Position numbers and translations under genes: made by a program. A stretch of DNA of 64,000 nt, taken from assembly GCF_003634705.1 (NCBI RefSeq), contig NZ_RBWU01000003.1, forward strand, positions 620,001 to 684,000. The letters run 5' to 3'. Position 1 is the stretch's first letter. Every line of letters starts with the position of its first letter. This document shows positions 34,639-43,942 of the stretch, piece after piece. The notes beneath the pieces were generated by a model, which did not search any database, was not told the origin of the DNA, and worked only from the letters and a program-made list of their open reading frames with translations. This stretch comes from Actinomadura pelletieri DSM 43383. Its GTDB lineage: Bacteria; Actinomycetota; Actinomycetes; Streptosporangiales; Streptosporangiaceae.

Positions 34639-34755
34639 AGGCATGAACGCCACCTGACGTGGAACCTGTGCGCCACCGGGCGTACACGCGGGACGGCCGG
34701 ACGGGCAAAACGGGTCCGTCTGCGCCAGACTGGTCAGGGACGAAGGGAGGCAGCG

Positions 34756-36003
34756 TTGCGGGGAGCGGGTGACCAGCGCCGCCGGGGCCGGGGGGCACAG
34801 GGGGCCGCCGCGGCCACCGAGGCCAGGGAGGCGGCGGCGACCGCCTTCTACGACATGGACCAGGCGCAGAAGTACATCGACGGCCGCGTCACCGTGTTCG
34901 AGGACCTGGACGCCAGGGCGGCCGAGCCCGTGCGGCGTGAGTTCACGGGGCTGGCCGAGTCCGCCGACGCCGCCGCGGTCGCCTACATCTCCGTTCTCGA
35001 CGCGCATGACCTCGGTGACCAGGACCGGACACCGGCCGAGTACGACGCCGCGCGGCGCGCGTTCGTCGCGTCCACCGAACGGCTTCAGCAGGTCACCCGG
35101 AACCTGAACGGGTTCGCCGAGCGGCTCGCCCCGAAGATGGCCCGGCTGGAGAGCGCCCTCGATCAGCTCCCGCCGCGGCTGACCGCCGCCCGCGACGCCG
35201 TGGCAGCCGCCGACGCCGCCGTCCGGGCCGCCGCGGACGCCGGAATGGACGCCTCCGACCCGGAGGCGGAGCTGGCCCAGGCCAGGCAGATCCTCGCACA
35301 GCTCGGCTCGCAGGGCCTGGGCGGGCTCGGGCTGGACGGGGCCCTGCGCAAGGCCGAGGAGGTCCACGAGATCGCCGAGCGGGCGCGCGAGGCCGCCGCG
35401 GAGCTGCCGCAGATGGCGCAGAAGGTCCGCAACTCGCTCGCGTCCGTCCGGACCCGCGTGGACGTCGTCGCGAACCGTGTCGGCCCGGTCAAGGAGGCGA
35501 TGAAGGTCCTGCTGCGCGGCTACTCGCAGGCGTGCTGGCAGGACCTGAAGGGCGCGCCGGAGTCGATCGAGGCGGCCGTGACGCGGGCGCGGGAACGGCT
35601 GAACGAGGCGTCCGCCCACACGTCCCGCGCCGAATGGAAGGAAGCGCAGCGGGCGCTCACCGCCGCCCGCACCGAGCTGAACGCCGCCGACCGCCGCGCC
35701 GGCCAGGTCACCGGCCGGGTCGAGGAGCTGCGGGCCGTCGCCGCCGACCCGGAGGGGCCGGCGGAGCGCGTCCGGTTCGCCGTGCGGGACGCGCAGCGAC
35801 TCGCCATGGCCCAGCCGGGCGGAGCGGCACCACAGCACGCCCGGGCGCTCGACGCGCTCGTGGCACGCCTGGAGGAGGCACCCAAGCGCCTCACCGGCGC
35901 CCACCCGGACTACTGGGCCTACCTGCGGGAACTGGAGTCCATCAAGACCGCCGCCGGCGACGTCGTCACACGAATCCGCGCAGAACGCGCCGCCCAAGGC
36001 TAA
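34756..36003 (+). CDS. Alanine-rich coiled-coil protein divergent from the ter operon
   Basis: 415 aa, almost wholly helical and rich in Ala, Arg and Glu, with heptad-like stretches ([87 protein letters not shown]). No signal peptide, membrane helix or known domain. TTG start at 34756 is supported by GGGAGG 5 nt upstream. PspA- or SMC-hinge-like proteins have similar composition, but I do not recognise the family. Its position suggests a role with the ter genes; that is inference only. Confidence 0.65.
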   Translation: MRGAGDQRRRGRGAQGAAAATEAREAAATAFYDMDQAQKYIDGRVTVFEDLDARAAEPVRREFTGLAESADAAAVAYISVLDAHDLGDQDRTPAEYDAARRAFVASTERLQQVTRNLNGFAERLAPKMARLESALDQLPPRLTAARDAVAAADAAVRAAADAGMDASDPEAELAQARQILAQLGSQGLGGLGLDGALRKAEEVHEIAERAREAAAELPQMAQKVRNSLASVRTRVDVVANRVGPVKEAMKVLLRGYSQACWQDLKGAPESIEAAVTRARERLNEASAHTSRAEWKEAQRALTAARTELNAADRRAGQVTGRVEELRAVAADPEGPAERVRFAVRDAQRLAMAQPGGAAPQHARALDALVARLEEAPKRLTGAHPDYWAYLRELESIKTAAGDVVTRIRAERAAQG

Positions 36004-36040
36004 CCAAGCCCAAGCACCCAGGCCCGTTTCACCCTGCCCG

Positions 36041-36655
36041 CACGCGAACACGCACCCACCCGGCGCAGCAACGCCGAAGACGAGCAAACCCGCACGCATC
36101 GCAAAGCGATGCCACGCTCGCCCCAGGCCCGGTCACGCAGCAAACCGCCAGACGAGCAAAGTGCGCCGAGCCTGCAACAAGTACAGCGACCTCAGCCCGC
36201 GCGCGAACGCGTTACCCGCCCGGCGAAGCGAAGCCGAAGGCAAGCGAAGCCGGGCGGATCGCGAAGCGATGCGCGTTCGCCCCAGGAACGGTCACGCAGC
36301 GAGCCGCCAGGCGAGCGAAGTGGGCCGAGCCTGCAATAAACACAGCCCCGCACGCGAACACGCGACCCACCCGGCGCAGCAGCGCCCAAAGACGAGCGGA
36401 ACCGGGCGCATCGCGAAGCAATGCGCCTTCGCCCAGGCCCGGTCACGCAGCAAACCGCCAGACGAGCAAAGTGCGCCGAGCCTGAAATCAACACAGCGAC
36501 CTCAGCCCGCGCGCGAACGCGTTACCCGCCCGGCGCAGCGAAGCCGGAGGCGAGCGGAGCCGGGCGGATCGCGAAGCGATGCGCGTTCGCACCAGGAACG
36601 GTCACGTAGCGAGCCGCAAGGCGAGCGCAGTGGGCCGGTCCTGCAATAAACACGC
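36041..36655. repeat. ABAB repeat block, 310-bp period
   Basis: The gap 36004-36671 has no gene. Two alternating units, A (starts CACGCGAACACGC at 36041 and 36351) and B (starts CTCAGCCCGCGCGCGAACGC at 36191 and 36501), repeat with an exact offset of 310 bp. All four contain ATCGC(A/G)AAGC(G/A)ATGC palindromes, CAGGxxCGGTCACG and ...CCTGxAA...; B units end in CTGCAATAAACAC. The end sequence CTGCAATAAACACAGC (36331-36346) also occurs at 63617-63632. Open frames here are by-products of the repeats. Confidence 0.75.
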
Positions 36656-36671
36656 CTGCCATCAACACAGA

Positions 36672-37139
36672 TCAGCGTGGGCGGTCGTGCAGGCCCATTG
36701 TGAGGTTGCGGGCGACCATCGGTGGGCCGCCGGGCTGCGGCTCCCCGTACGGCGGGGGCGGCGTCTGTTGCTGGGGGTAGGGCTGTTGGTGCGGCGTCTG
36801 CTCGCGCTGCTGCGCCTGCGCGGGCTCCACCCACACGGCCGTCCCGTACGCGCAGATCTCCAGGCCGCCGCCGGCCGCGACCGTGTCGAACCGCATCCCG
36901 ACCACGGCGTTGGCGCCCTTGCGGCGCGCCTCTTCGCCGAGCCGGTCCACCGCCTCGCGCCGCGCGCCCGCCAGACCGGACGCCGGCTGCTCCCCCGTCA
37001 CCCGGAACGTGGCGCTGCTTCCGCCGTGTCCGGGCTGCGGCGCGACGATCTGGTCGGTCTGCGCGGCGGATCCGTGGACCTCGCCGAGCACACTCCTGAT
37101 CTCGTACCCCGCCACGCCGTCAGTCGTCACGATCAGCAT
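36672..37139 (-). CDS. YbjQ-family (UPF0145-like) protein with Pro/Gln-rich tail
   Basis: 155 aa. The first 105 residues fit the YbjQ fold (MLIVTTDGVAGYEIRSVLGEVHGSA; AVDRLGEEARRKGANAVVGMRFDTV; ICAYGTAVWV), a pentameric cytoplasmic protein of unknown function thought to bind metals or ligands. The last 50 residues are a disordered Gln/Pro-rich tail (PYPQQQTPPPPYGEP), which is unusual for the family. Ends inside the edge of the repeat block. Confidence 0.8.
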   Translation of the reverse strand: MLIVTTDGVAGYEIRSVLGEVHGSAAQTDQIVAPQPGHGGSSATFRVTGEQPASGLAGARREAVDRLGEEARRKGANAVVGMRFDTVAAGGGLEICAYGTAVWVEPAQAQQREQTPHQQPYPQQQTPPPPYGEPQPGGPPMVARNLTMGLHDRPR

Positions 37140-37301
37140 GACACCACGGTAATTCACCGCCCGGACGGAATGGGACGCAATCCTTCGACGGCCGTCCTTG
37201 ACCGCGGTTTCGGAGCACACCGGCCGGCCTCCCGGCGACCCGGCCGGGAGGCGCGCGATCAGGCCGGGCGACCCGCCGTGCCCGCGCGGTGACGTCCGCC
37301 G

Positions 37302-38477
37302 TCAGTCGAGATATTCGCGGAGCATCTGCGCGCGGGACGGGTGACGCAGTTTCGCCAGGGTCTTCGACTCGATCTGGCGGATCCGTTCCCGCGTCACGCC
37401 GAACTCCCTGCCGACCTCCTCCAGGGTGCGCGGATGACCGTCGGTCAGGCCGAAGCGCAGCTGGATGATGCGCTGTTCCCGTTCCGACAGCGTGCCCAGG
37501 ATGTCCTCCAGTTGGTCCTGCAGAAGGATGAACGCCGCGGCCTCGATCGGCACGACGGCGTCCGCGTCCTCGATGAAGTCGCCGAGGTCGGAGTCTTCCT
37601 CCCCGATCGGCGACTGGAGCGAGACCGGTTCCTGCGCTATCCGCTGGATCTCCACGACCCGGATCGGGGAAAGGCCCATCTCCAGGCCGATCTCCTCGGG
37701 GGTCGGTTCACGGCCGAGGTCCTGGTGGAGTTGGCGCTGCACCCGGACCAGCTTGTTGATCGTCTCGACCATGTGCACCGGGATCCGGATGGTCCTGGCC
37801 TGGTCGGCGATCGCCCTGGTGATGGCCTGCCGGATCCACCAGGTGGCGTACGTGGAGAACTTGAAACCCTTGGTGTAGTCGAATTTCTCGACCGCACGGA
37901 TCAGTCCGAGATTTCCCTCCTGGATCAGGTCGAGGAACAGCATTCCCCGCCCGACGTAGCGTTTCGCGATCGAGACCACCAACCGGAGGTTGGCCTCGAT
38001 CAGGCGTTGCTTCGCCCGCGTCCCCTCGCGGGAGAGCAGTTCGAGGTCCAGGAGTTCGCCGCGACTGAGGACGGCGGTACGCGCCATCTTCTCCTCGGCG
38101 AACAGGCCCGCCTCGATCGATTTCGCGAGTTCTACTTCATCTTCTGCCGTGAGCAGCGGTACGCGACCGATCTCTCTCAGGTAGATCCGAACCAGGTCGC
38201 TCGTCGGCGCCCGCTTGCCGAGGTCTCCCTCGTCCGCTCGCGCGACGTCCTCGGTCTCCTGCTGAGACTCGAGGACCTCCACCCCCTGCTCCGCGAGCAT
38301 CCGGACGACCCGTTCGAGGGAGTCGTCCGGCAAGTCCGAGCGATCGAGCGCGGCAGCGACGTCCTCGACGGTCACGCCGCCGCGTTCTCTACCACGTGCG
38401 ACGAGGTCCGCCACCTGATCAACCGATGGCGCCTCGCTTGGCAGCACCGAAGGGCCCACGAAGACAGTTTGCGTCAA
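37302..38477 (-). CDS. RpoD-family (sigma-70 group 1/2) sigma factor
   Basis: 391 aa. A short region 1.1 ([34 protein letters not shown]) is followed by region 1.2/2 ([66 protein letters not shown]), region 3 and region 4.2 ([32 protein letters not shown]). It lacks the long N-terminal extension of streptomycete HrdB (about 511 aa). Position directly behind dnaG is as I recall for hrdA in Streptomyces, so it may be an RpoD paralogue rather than the principal sigma. TTG at 38477 is the longest-frame start, without clear ribosome site; a later GTG is possible. 41 nt separate it from dnaG. Confidence 0.85.
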   Translation of the reverse strand: MTQTVFVGPSVLPSEAPSVDQVADLVARGRERGGVTVEDVAAALDRSDLPDDSLERVVRMLAEQGVEVLESQQETEDVARADEGDLGKRAPTSDLVRIYLREIGRVPLLTAEDEVELAKSIEAGLFAEEKMARTAVLSRGELLDLELLSREGTRAKQRLIEANLRLVVSIAKRYVGRGMLFLDLIQEGNLGLIRAVEKFDYTKGFKFSTYATWWIRQAITRAIADQARTIRIPVHMVETINKLVRVQRQLHQDLGREPTPEEIGLEMGLSPIRVVEIQRIAQEPVSLQSPIGEEDSDLGDFIEDADAVVPIEAAAFILLQDQLEDILGTLSEREQRIIQLRFGLTDGHPRTLEEVGREFGVTRERIRQIESKTLAKLRHPSRAQMLREYLD

Positions 38478-38518
38478 GTGGGGCCAAGATCACAGGACCT
38501 ATTTTGCGGTCCCTTGAC

Positions 38519-40462
38519 TCACTGTGCTCCGAGACCTCGCTCCCGCAACACCCGTCTCTGCTGCTCAAGCGCGACAAGATCGCCGAAGAGGCGGGGGTAC
38601 TCCTCGGGGGCCTCGACCGGATTCAGCCGCTCGAGTTTAGACTTCGCGTCGGCGATCATCCGGGTGAGCTGGCGTTCCTGAATTCGGGAAAGCAATTCCA
38701 CCGCGTATCGGTCGCCCGAATCATCGGCCGCCCGTGCGGGTTCCACGCCGAGCCTGGTGATCAGGTCTCTGACCTGGTCGTCGGGGGCCAGTTCCAGCAG
38801 GCGCGCGACCCACTCGGCGACATTCTCCGCCGTCGCCACGCCGCCCGCGTCCGCGATGACCGCGCGCACCGCCGCGTGCGGCGGGGCGATGAACGCCTCC
38901 GCCGGGACCTCGTCGAAGGCGGGCCCGAGCATCGCCGGCCGCTGGACGGCGAGTTTCAGCAGCTCACGCTCGCGCTGGACCTCCGGGTCGCTCGGATCGA
39001 ACGCCGGCCGCGCCGCCGCCTGATCCCCGGCCCCGGGCCGGCCGTCGCCGCCGGCGCCGTTACGTGCCCCGCCGTTTTCGGCCCGTCCGTTTCCGGCCCG
39101 CTGGTTCCCGTTCTGGGCGCGGCCGTGCCGCCGGTTGGCCAGCTCGCGGACGCGGCGCAGCACGAACTGCTCGTTCATGAACCCGAGCCAGCGGTCGAGG
39201 TTGACCGCGTACAGATGGCGGCGCGACCGGTCCTTGATGGCGGCGACGACGGGGGCCGCGGCGTCCAGGGCGCTGAGCCGTCCCTCCACGGTGTCGAGGT
39301 CGTGCTGCTCGATCGCGCTGCGGACCGCGAACTCGAACAGCGGCAGCCGGGAGGCGATCAGGTCGCGTACCGCCGCGTCGCCGTGCCGGATGCGCAGGTC
39401 GCACGGGTCCAGACCGTCGGGCTGGACGGCGACGAAGGTCTGCGAGACGAACTTCTGCTCGTCGTCGAACGCGCGCAGCGCCGCCTTCCGCCCGGCCGCG
39501 TCGCCGTCGAAGGTGAAGATCACCTCGCCGCGGAACTCGTCCTGGTCCATCAGCAGCCGGCGCAGCACCTTGATGTGGTCGTCGCCGAAGGAGGTGCCGC
39601 ATGTCGCGATCGCGGTCGGGACGCCCGCCAGATGGCAGGCCATCACGTCGGTGTAGCCCTCCACCACCACGGCCTGGCGGCGTTTGGCGATCTCCCTTTT
39701 CGCCAGGTCGGCCCCGTACAGGACCGAGCCCTTGTGGAAGAGCGGCGACTCGGGGGTGTTCAGGTACTTGGGGCCGTCGTCGTCCTCGTAGAGCCGCCGC
39801 GCGCCGAACCCGATGACGTCGCCGGACAGGTCGCGGATCGGCCACATCAGCCGTCCGCGGAACCGGTCCATCGGGCCGCGCCGCCCCTCCTTGGCGAGCC
39901 CGCCCGCGATGATGTCGCGGTCGGCGAAGCCGCGTCGGCGCAGGTGCCCGACCAGGCCCTCCCACTCGCGTGGCGCGAACCCGACACCGAACCGCTCGGC
40001 GTCGGCGGGCTCGAAGCCGCGCTCGGACAGGAACGTGCGGCCGATCGCGCCGTCCGGTGAGTTCAACCGCTCGGCGTAGTACTCGGCGGCGGCCCGGTGC
40101 GCCTCGAGTAGCCGGGCGCGCTGCCCGCCGTCCTGGCGGGGGCCGCGCCCGCCGCCGTCCTCGTAGCGCAGCTGGACGCCCGCCTGCGCGGCGAGCCGCT
40201 CCACCGCCTCGGTGAAGGACAGGTGCTCGATCTCCTGGACGAACTTGATGACATCGCCGCCCGCCCCGCAGCCGAAGCAGTGGTACAGCCCGCGCGACGG
40301 CGTCACGTTGAACGAGGGCGACTTCTCGTCGTGGAACGGGCAGAGGCCCTTGAGATTCCCACCGCCCGCGTTGCGCAGCTGCAGGTACTCGCCGATCACG
40401 GCGTCGACCGACGACCGCTCCCGCACGAGCGCGATGTCCTCATTGCGAATCCGGCCTGCCAC
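38519..40462 (-). CDS. dnaG: DNA primase
   Basis: 647 aa from the GTG 40462, which gives the standard VAGRIRNEDIALVRERSSVDAVIG N-terminus. Zinc ribbon with C41, H44, C62, C65 (CPFH...HCFGCG), catalytic core with VVVEGYTDVMAC (Toprim acidic residue near 269) and DGDAAGRKAALRAF, then a C-terminal helicase-interacting domain after a Gly/Asn/Arg-rich linker (about 445-500). Makes RNA primers for replication at the fork. The dnaG-sigma order is the classic macromolecular-synthesis arrangement. The frame can be extended upstream by 48 residues without homology. Confidence 0.95.
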   Translation of the reverse strand: MAGRIRNEDIALVRERSSVDAVIGEYLQLRNAGGGNLKGLCPFHDEKSPSFNVTPSRGLYHCFGCGAGGDVIKFVQEIEHLSFTEAVERLAAQAGVQLRYEDGGGRGPRQDGGQRARLLEAHRAAAEYYAERLNSPDGAIGRTFLSERGFEPADAERFGVGFAPREWEGLVGHLRRRGFADRDIIAGGLAKEGRRGPMDRFRGRLMWPIRDLSGDVIGFGARRLYEDDDGPKYLNTPESPLFHKGSVLYGADLAKREIAKRRQAVVVEGYTDVMACHLAGVPTAIATCGTSFGDDHIKVLRRLLMDQDEFRGEVIFTFDGDAAGRKAALRAFDDEQKFVSQTFVAVQPDGLDPCDLRIRHGDAAVRDLIASRLPLFEFAVRSAIEQHDLDTVEGRLSALDAAAPVVAAIKDRSRRHLYAVNLDRWLGFMNEQFVLRRVRELANRRHGRAQNGNQRAGNGRAENGGARNGAGGDGRPGAGDQAAARPAFDPSDPEVQRERELLKLAVQRPAMLGPAFDEVPAEAFIAPPHAAVRAVIADAGGVATAENVAEWVARLLELAPDDQVRDLITRLGVEPARAADDSGDRYAVELLSRIQERQLTRMIADAKSKLERLNPVEAPEEYPRLFGDLVALEQQRRVLRERGLGAQ

Positions 40463-40689
40463 GACGAGGAGTCTACGGCGGTGCCCTGACATCCGGGACC
40501 GGGAGCCCGAACCCGGCGCCAGCCCGGACGACCGGGCCGGCGCCCGTTCGTCGATGTCCAAAAATCCAGAGATTTTGACCGGTCTCGGCCGACTCGGCAC
40601 CGACATCCGGAAAACTACTCTTTACAACATGGACCGTCGCGCGATGTGATGGCGGACACCCCAATTGCTCCACTCCAGGCGGACCCGAA

Positions 40690-42057
40690 ATGACGGATGT
40701 TGTACTCGACGGTGTCGACAAGGTGTATCCGGGCGGGGTGGCCGCCGTCCGAAATATCCGTTTGAAGATCAACGACGGTGAGCTGTTCGTGCTGCTCGGC
40801 CCGTCCGGCTGCGGCAAGTCCACGATCCTGCGCATGATCGCGGGGTTGGAGGAGATCACGAACGGCGACATCTGGCTGAACGGCGCGATCGCCAACGACC
40901 TGCCTCCCCGGGAACGGAACGTCGCCATGGTGTTCCAGGAGGGTGCCCTCTACCCGCACCGCACGGTCAAGGGCAACATGCTGTTCCCCCTGCAGGTCTC
41001 CGGGGACGACCGCGTCGAGGCGAACGCGAAGGTCCAGGAACTCGCGCGCGCCCTCGGGATCAACTCGATGATCGACCGGCTGCCGCGCACGCTGTCGGGC
41101 GGTCAGCGGCAGCGGGCCGCGATCGGCCGGGCGCTGGTCCGCGAGCCGTCGCTGTTCCTGCTGGACGAGCCGCTGTCCAGCCTCGACGCCGGCCTGCGCA
41201 CCGAACTGCGCGTGGAGATCTCCGCGCTGGTGCGCTCGACCGGCACCACCACCGTCTACGTGACCCACGACCAGGTGGAGGCCATGACGATGGCCGACCG
41301 GATGGCGGTGCTGCGCGACGGCGTCCTGGAGGACGTCGGCACCCCCGAGCAGATCTACCAGGACCCGGCGACCGTGTTCGTGGCCGCGTTCCTCAGCTCA
41401 CCGCCGATCAACCTGCTCCAGGGCACGCTGTGGACCGTGGAGGACGAGGGACTGCTGATCGACTTCGGCGCGCAGCGGCTGATGATCCCCTGGGACGACC
41501 CGCGGACGTCCTCGCTGATCAGTCACCAGGGCCGTCCCGTCACGGTCGCGATCCGCCCGGACAACCTCATTCCCGTCGCCCCCGGCTCCCCCGCGAAGCC
41601 AGGCACCGTCCTGTCCGGCCAGGTCAGGGCGCTGGAGTTCCACGGGCACGAGTGGCTCGCCTACGCCGAGGCCGGGATCACCACGGTCGACCCGAACACG
41701 GTGGGACGGCCCGCCCCGGCCACACCGCCGCAGCCCGAACGGCCCACGCTGCGCGAGAGGCTCCGGACGCTGCTCGGCCCGCCCCAGCGGCAGGAGCAGG
41801 AGCAGGCGGTCGAGGAGCACGTCGGCGGCCATCACCGGCGGCCCGACCTGATGTTCCGCATCGCGCCCGGCGACCGCCCGAACCGCGGTGACCGCGTCGC
41901 GCTGGCCGTCGACCTCGACCGGATCCTGTTCTTCGGCGCCGACGGACGCCGCGTCACCCCCGTCCACCGGCACCAGACGGCACCGCCCCGGGTTCACCGG
42001 CCCGAGCACGCGGGCCAGGAGGCTCCGCACGCCCACGACGGCCCCGGCCGGCGCTGA
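40690..42057 (+). CDS. Orphan MsmX/UgpC-type ABC sugar-transporter ATPase
   Basis: 455 aa. Walker A GPSGCGKST (37-45), MVFQEGALYPH Q-loop, LSGGQRQRAAIGRA, Walker B LFLLDEPLSSLD, H-loop VTHDQVEAM. The C-terminal TOBE/regulatory part is interrupted by a Pro/Arg/Gln-rich insert (about 335-393: PAPATPPQPERPTLRERLRTLL...), which is not in typical UgpC/MsiK proteins of about 370 aa. No permease or binding protein is near, so it probably serves several sugar transporters, as MsiK does. Start ATG 40690; the AT-rich 227-nt gap to dnaG contains AAAATC-CAGA-GATTTT at 40561-40576. Confidence 0.85.
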   Translation: MTDVVLDGVDKVYPGGVAAVRNIRLKINDGELFVLLGPSGCGKSTILRMIAGLEEITNGDIWLNGAIANDLPPRERNVAMVFQEGALYPHRTVKGNMLFPLQVSGDDRVEANAKVQELARALGINSMIDRLPRTLSGGQRQRAAIGRALVREPSLFLLDEPLSSLDAGLRTELRVEISALVRSTGTTTVYVTHDQVEAMTMADRMAVLRDGVLEDVGTPEQIYQDPATVFVAAFLSSPPINLLQGTLWTVEDEGLLIDFGAQRLMIPWDDPRTSSLISHQGRPVTVAIRPDNLIPVAPGSPAKPGTVLSGQVRALEFHGHEWLAYAEAGITTVDPNTVGRPAPATPPQPERPTLRERLRTLLGPPQRQEQEQAVEEHVGGHHRRPDLMFRIAPGDRPNRGDRVALAVDLDRILFFGADGRRVTPVHRHQTAPPRVHRPEHAGQEAPHAHDGPGRR

Positions 42058-42079
42058 CCCGCCGCGAACCCGCGGTTCG

Positions 42080-42556
42080 TCAGGCCGTCGCCGGGGTGAA
42101 CACCCACTTCTTGTACGACCAGTAGCGGAACGCGGCGCCGAACGCGACCCCGGCAAGCAGCCCGACGTTGTAGGCGACACCGCCGTGCAGACCGAGGGTG
42201 TAGTAGGTGAATCCGGTGCACACCACCGTGATGAGCAGCCCGACACCGTTCAACGCGAAGAAGATCGCGACCTCGCGGCTCGATCCGTCGCTGTCGCGGT
42301 GACGGAACACCCAGAACCGGTTGAGCAGGTACGACGCCAGCGTGGACACCACGGTCGGAACGACGACGCTCGTGACGGGACTGCCGCCGAGCAGGGCCCG
42401 CATCAGGTTGGCGCCGAAGATCATGATCAGCGTGCCCACGACGCCGACGAAGCCGAAGCTGAGCAGTTCGCCCAGGAAGCCGCCGCGATGGAAGGGGCCG
42501 TAAACCGGGGCGGACGCGACCGTTCTCATCGGTCTTGACCGCTGGATGGTGTTCAC
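42080..42556 (-). CDS. GtrA-family membrane protein
   Basis: 158 aa from the GTG at 42556 (AAGG about 9 nt upstream); an ATG at 42529 is also possible. Four helices with LLSFGFVGVVGTLIMIFGANL, STLASYLLNRFWVFRHRDS and FRYWSYKKWVF, the signatures of GtrA proteins that help to move polyprenyl-linked sugars across the membrane during glycosylation of wall polymers. Converges with the ABC gene (22-nt gap). Confidence 0.8.
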   Translation of the reverse strand: MNTIQRSRPMRTVASAPVYGPFHRGGFLGELLSFGFVGVVGTLIMIFGANLMRALLGGSPVTSVVVPTVVSTLASYLLNRFWVFRHRDSDGSSREVAIFFALNGVGLLITVVCTGFTYYTLGLHGGVAYNVGLLAGVAFGAAFRYWSYKKWVFTPATA

Positions 42557-42623
42557 TCGCCCAGACCTTACCTGAGGAGGCCATATACCAGAGTCACAAC
42601 CCACCCAAAGATCAACGACGGGC

Positions 42624-43850
42624 TCAGACGAGTTCGGCGAGCGGAACCTCCGGGTCGGTGAGCCGGGCGGTGTCCACGGGCCGTCCGGAGCGGATCAGCG
42701 CCTGCACGTCGCCGGTGACGTCCCACACGTTGACGTTCATCCCCGCGACGACCCGGCCGTCCGACAGCCAGAACGCGACGAACTCGCGGCCGGCGACGTC
42801 ACCCCGGTACACGACCTCGTCGTACTCCCCCGGCGTCGCGACACCGGAGAACTCCATGCCGAGGTCGTACTGGTCGCTGAAGAAGTACGGGACGCGGTCG
42901 TAGACGACGTCCTGCCCGAGCATGGCGCGGGCGGCGGCCGGTCCGCCGTTCAGCGCGTTCGCCCAGTGCTCCACGCGGACACGCCGTCCGAGCAGCGGGT
43001 TGTGGGCGTTGGCGACGTCCCCGGCCGCGTAGATGTCGGGGTCGGACGTGCGCAGCGAGGCGTCCACGAGGATCCCGTCGGACACCTCGAGCCCGGCCTC
43101 CTCGGCGAGCCGCACGTTGGGCCGCACCCCGATCCCGACGATCACGACGTCCGCGGGCACCTCGGCGCCACCGGAGGTCACCACCGCCGACACCTGACCG
43201 GCGCCCCAGAACCCGGCGACGCCCTGGCCGAGCCGCAGGTCGACGCCGTGCTCGCGGTGCAGGTCGGCGAAGAGCCCACCGAGTTCGGGGCCGAGGGCGG
43301 CGTGCAGCGGCGTCGTCCCCGGATCGATGATCGTCACCTCGTTGCCGTGGGCGCGGGCGGCGGCGGCCGTCTCCAGGCCGATCCAGCCGGCGCCGGCGAC
43401 GACGACCCGGCGACCGCCGTGCGCGAGGGCCTGTTTCAGGGCCGCCGAGTCGGCCATGGTCCGCAGGTAGTGGATGCCCTCCAGCTTGGCGCCGGGCACG
43501 TCCAGCCGCCTCGGGGACGCGCCGGTCGCCAGCAGCAGCTTGTCGTAGCCGATCGGCTCGCCCGTGGACAGCCGCACCTCGCGCGCGGTCCGGTCGATGG
43601 ACGTGACCGAGACGCCGAGCCGCAGCTCAACATCGTGCTCGTCGTACCAGTCGGCCTCGTGGACGTGGGCCTTCTCGCGCGGCTCCTTGTCCAGCAGGAA
43701 CCCCTTGGACAGCGGGGGCCGCTCGTACGGTCGTTCGATCTCGTCACCGATCAGCAGCAGTCGGCCGGTGAAGCCCTCCGCGCGGAGCGTCTCCGCCGCC
43801 TTGGCGCCCGCCAGGCTGGCACCGGCGATGACGAACGTCTCCTGGGGCAT
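42624..43850 (-). CDS. FAD-dependent ferredoxin/rubredoxin reductase
   Basis: 408 aa. FAD-binding FVIAGASLAGAKAAETLR (Rossmann) and ATGASPRRL, NAD(P)H-binding VVVAGAGWIGLETAAAARAHG, then IYAAGDVANAHNP. C-terminal reductase domain with the pattern EHWANALNGGPAAARAMLG. Belongs to the class that reduces ferredoxins for cytochrome P450s and dioxygenases; the partner is not nearby. Single gene, upstream gap of 92 nt shows AACCGGTAGTTATCC without a clear operator. Confidence 0.88.
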   Translation of the reverse strand: MPQETFVIAGASLAGAKAAETLRAEGFTGRLLLIGDEIERPYERPPLSKGFLLDKEPREKAHVHEADWYDEHDVELRLGVSVTSIDRTAREVRLSTGEPIGYDKLLLATGASPRRLDVPGAKLEGIHYLRTMADSAALKQALAHGGRRVVVAGAGWIGLETAAAARAHGNEVTIIDPGTTPLHAALGPELGGLFADLHREHGVDLRLGQGVAGFWGAGQVSAVVTSGGAEVPADVVIVGIGVRPNVRLAEEAGLEVSDGILVDASLRTSDPDIYAAGDVANAHNPLLGRRVRVEHWANALNGGPAAARAMLGQDVVYDRVPYFFSDQYDLGMEFSGVATPGEYDEVVYRGDVAGREFVAFWLSDGRVVAGMNVNVWDVTGDVQALIRSGRPVDTARLTDPEVPLAELV

Positions 43851-43942
43851 GACGACCTCCTGTGCTCAACCGGTAGTTATCCGTACTGCGGCCTCTGTAA
43901 CGAGACACACGAGTCATCATCGCGCGTTTCAGATCACGGGCC

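Noticed and set aside
36161-36649. 162-codon frame in the repeat block
   Set aside because: Translated repeat, the same peptide recurs with the 310-bp period.
36041-36655. CRISPR-like array
   Set aside because: Units are about 150 bp, neither constant repeats nor unique spacers, and no cas genes are nearby.
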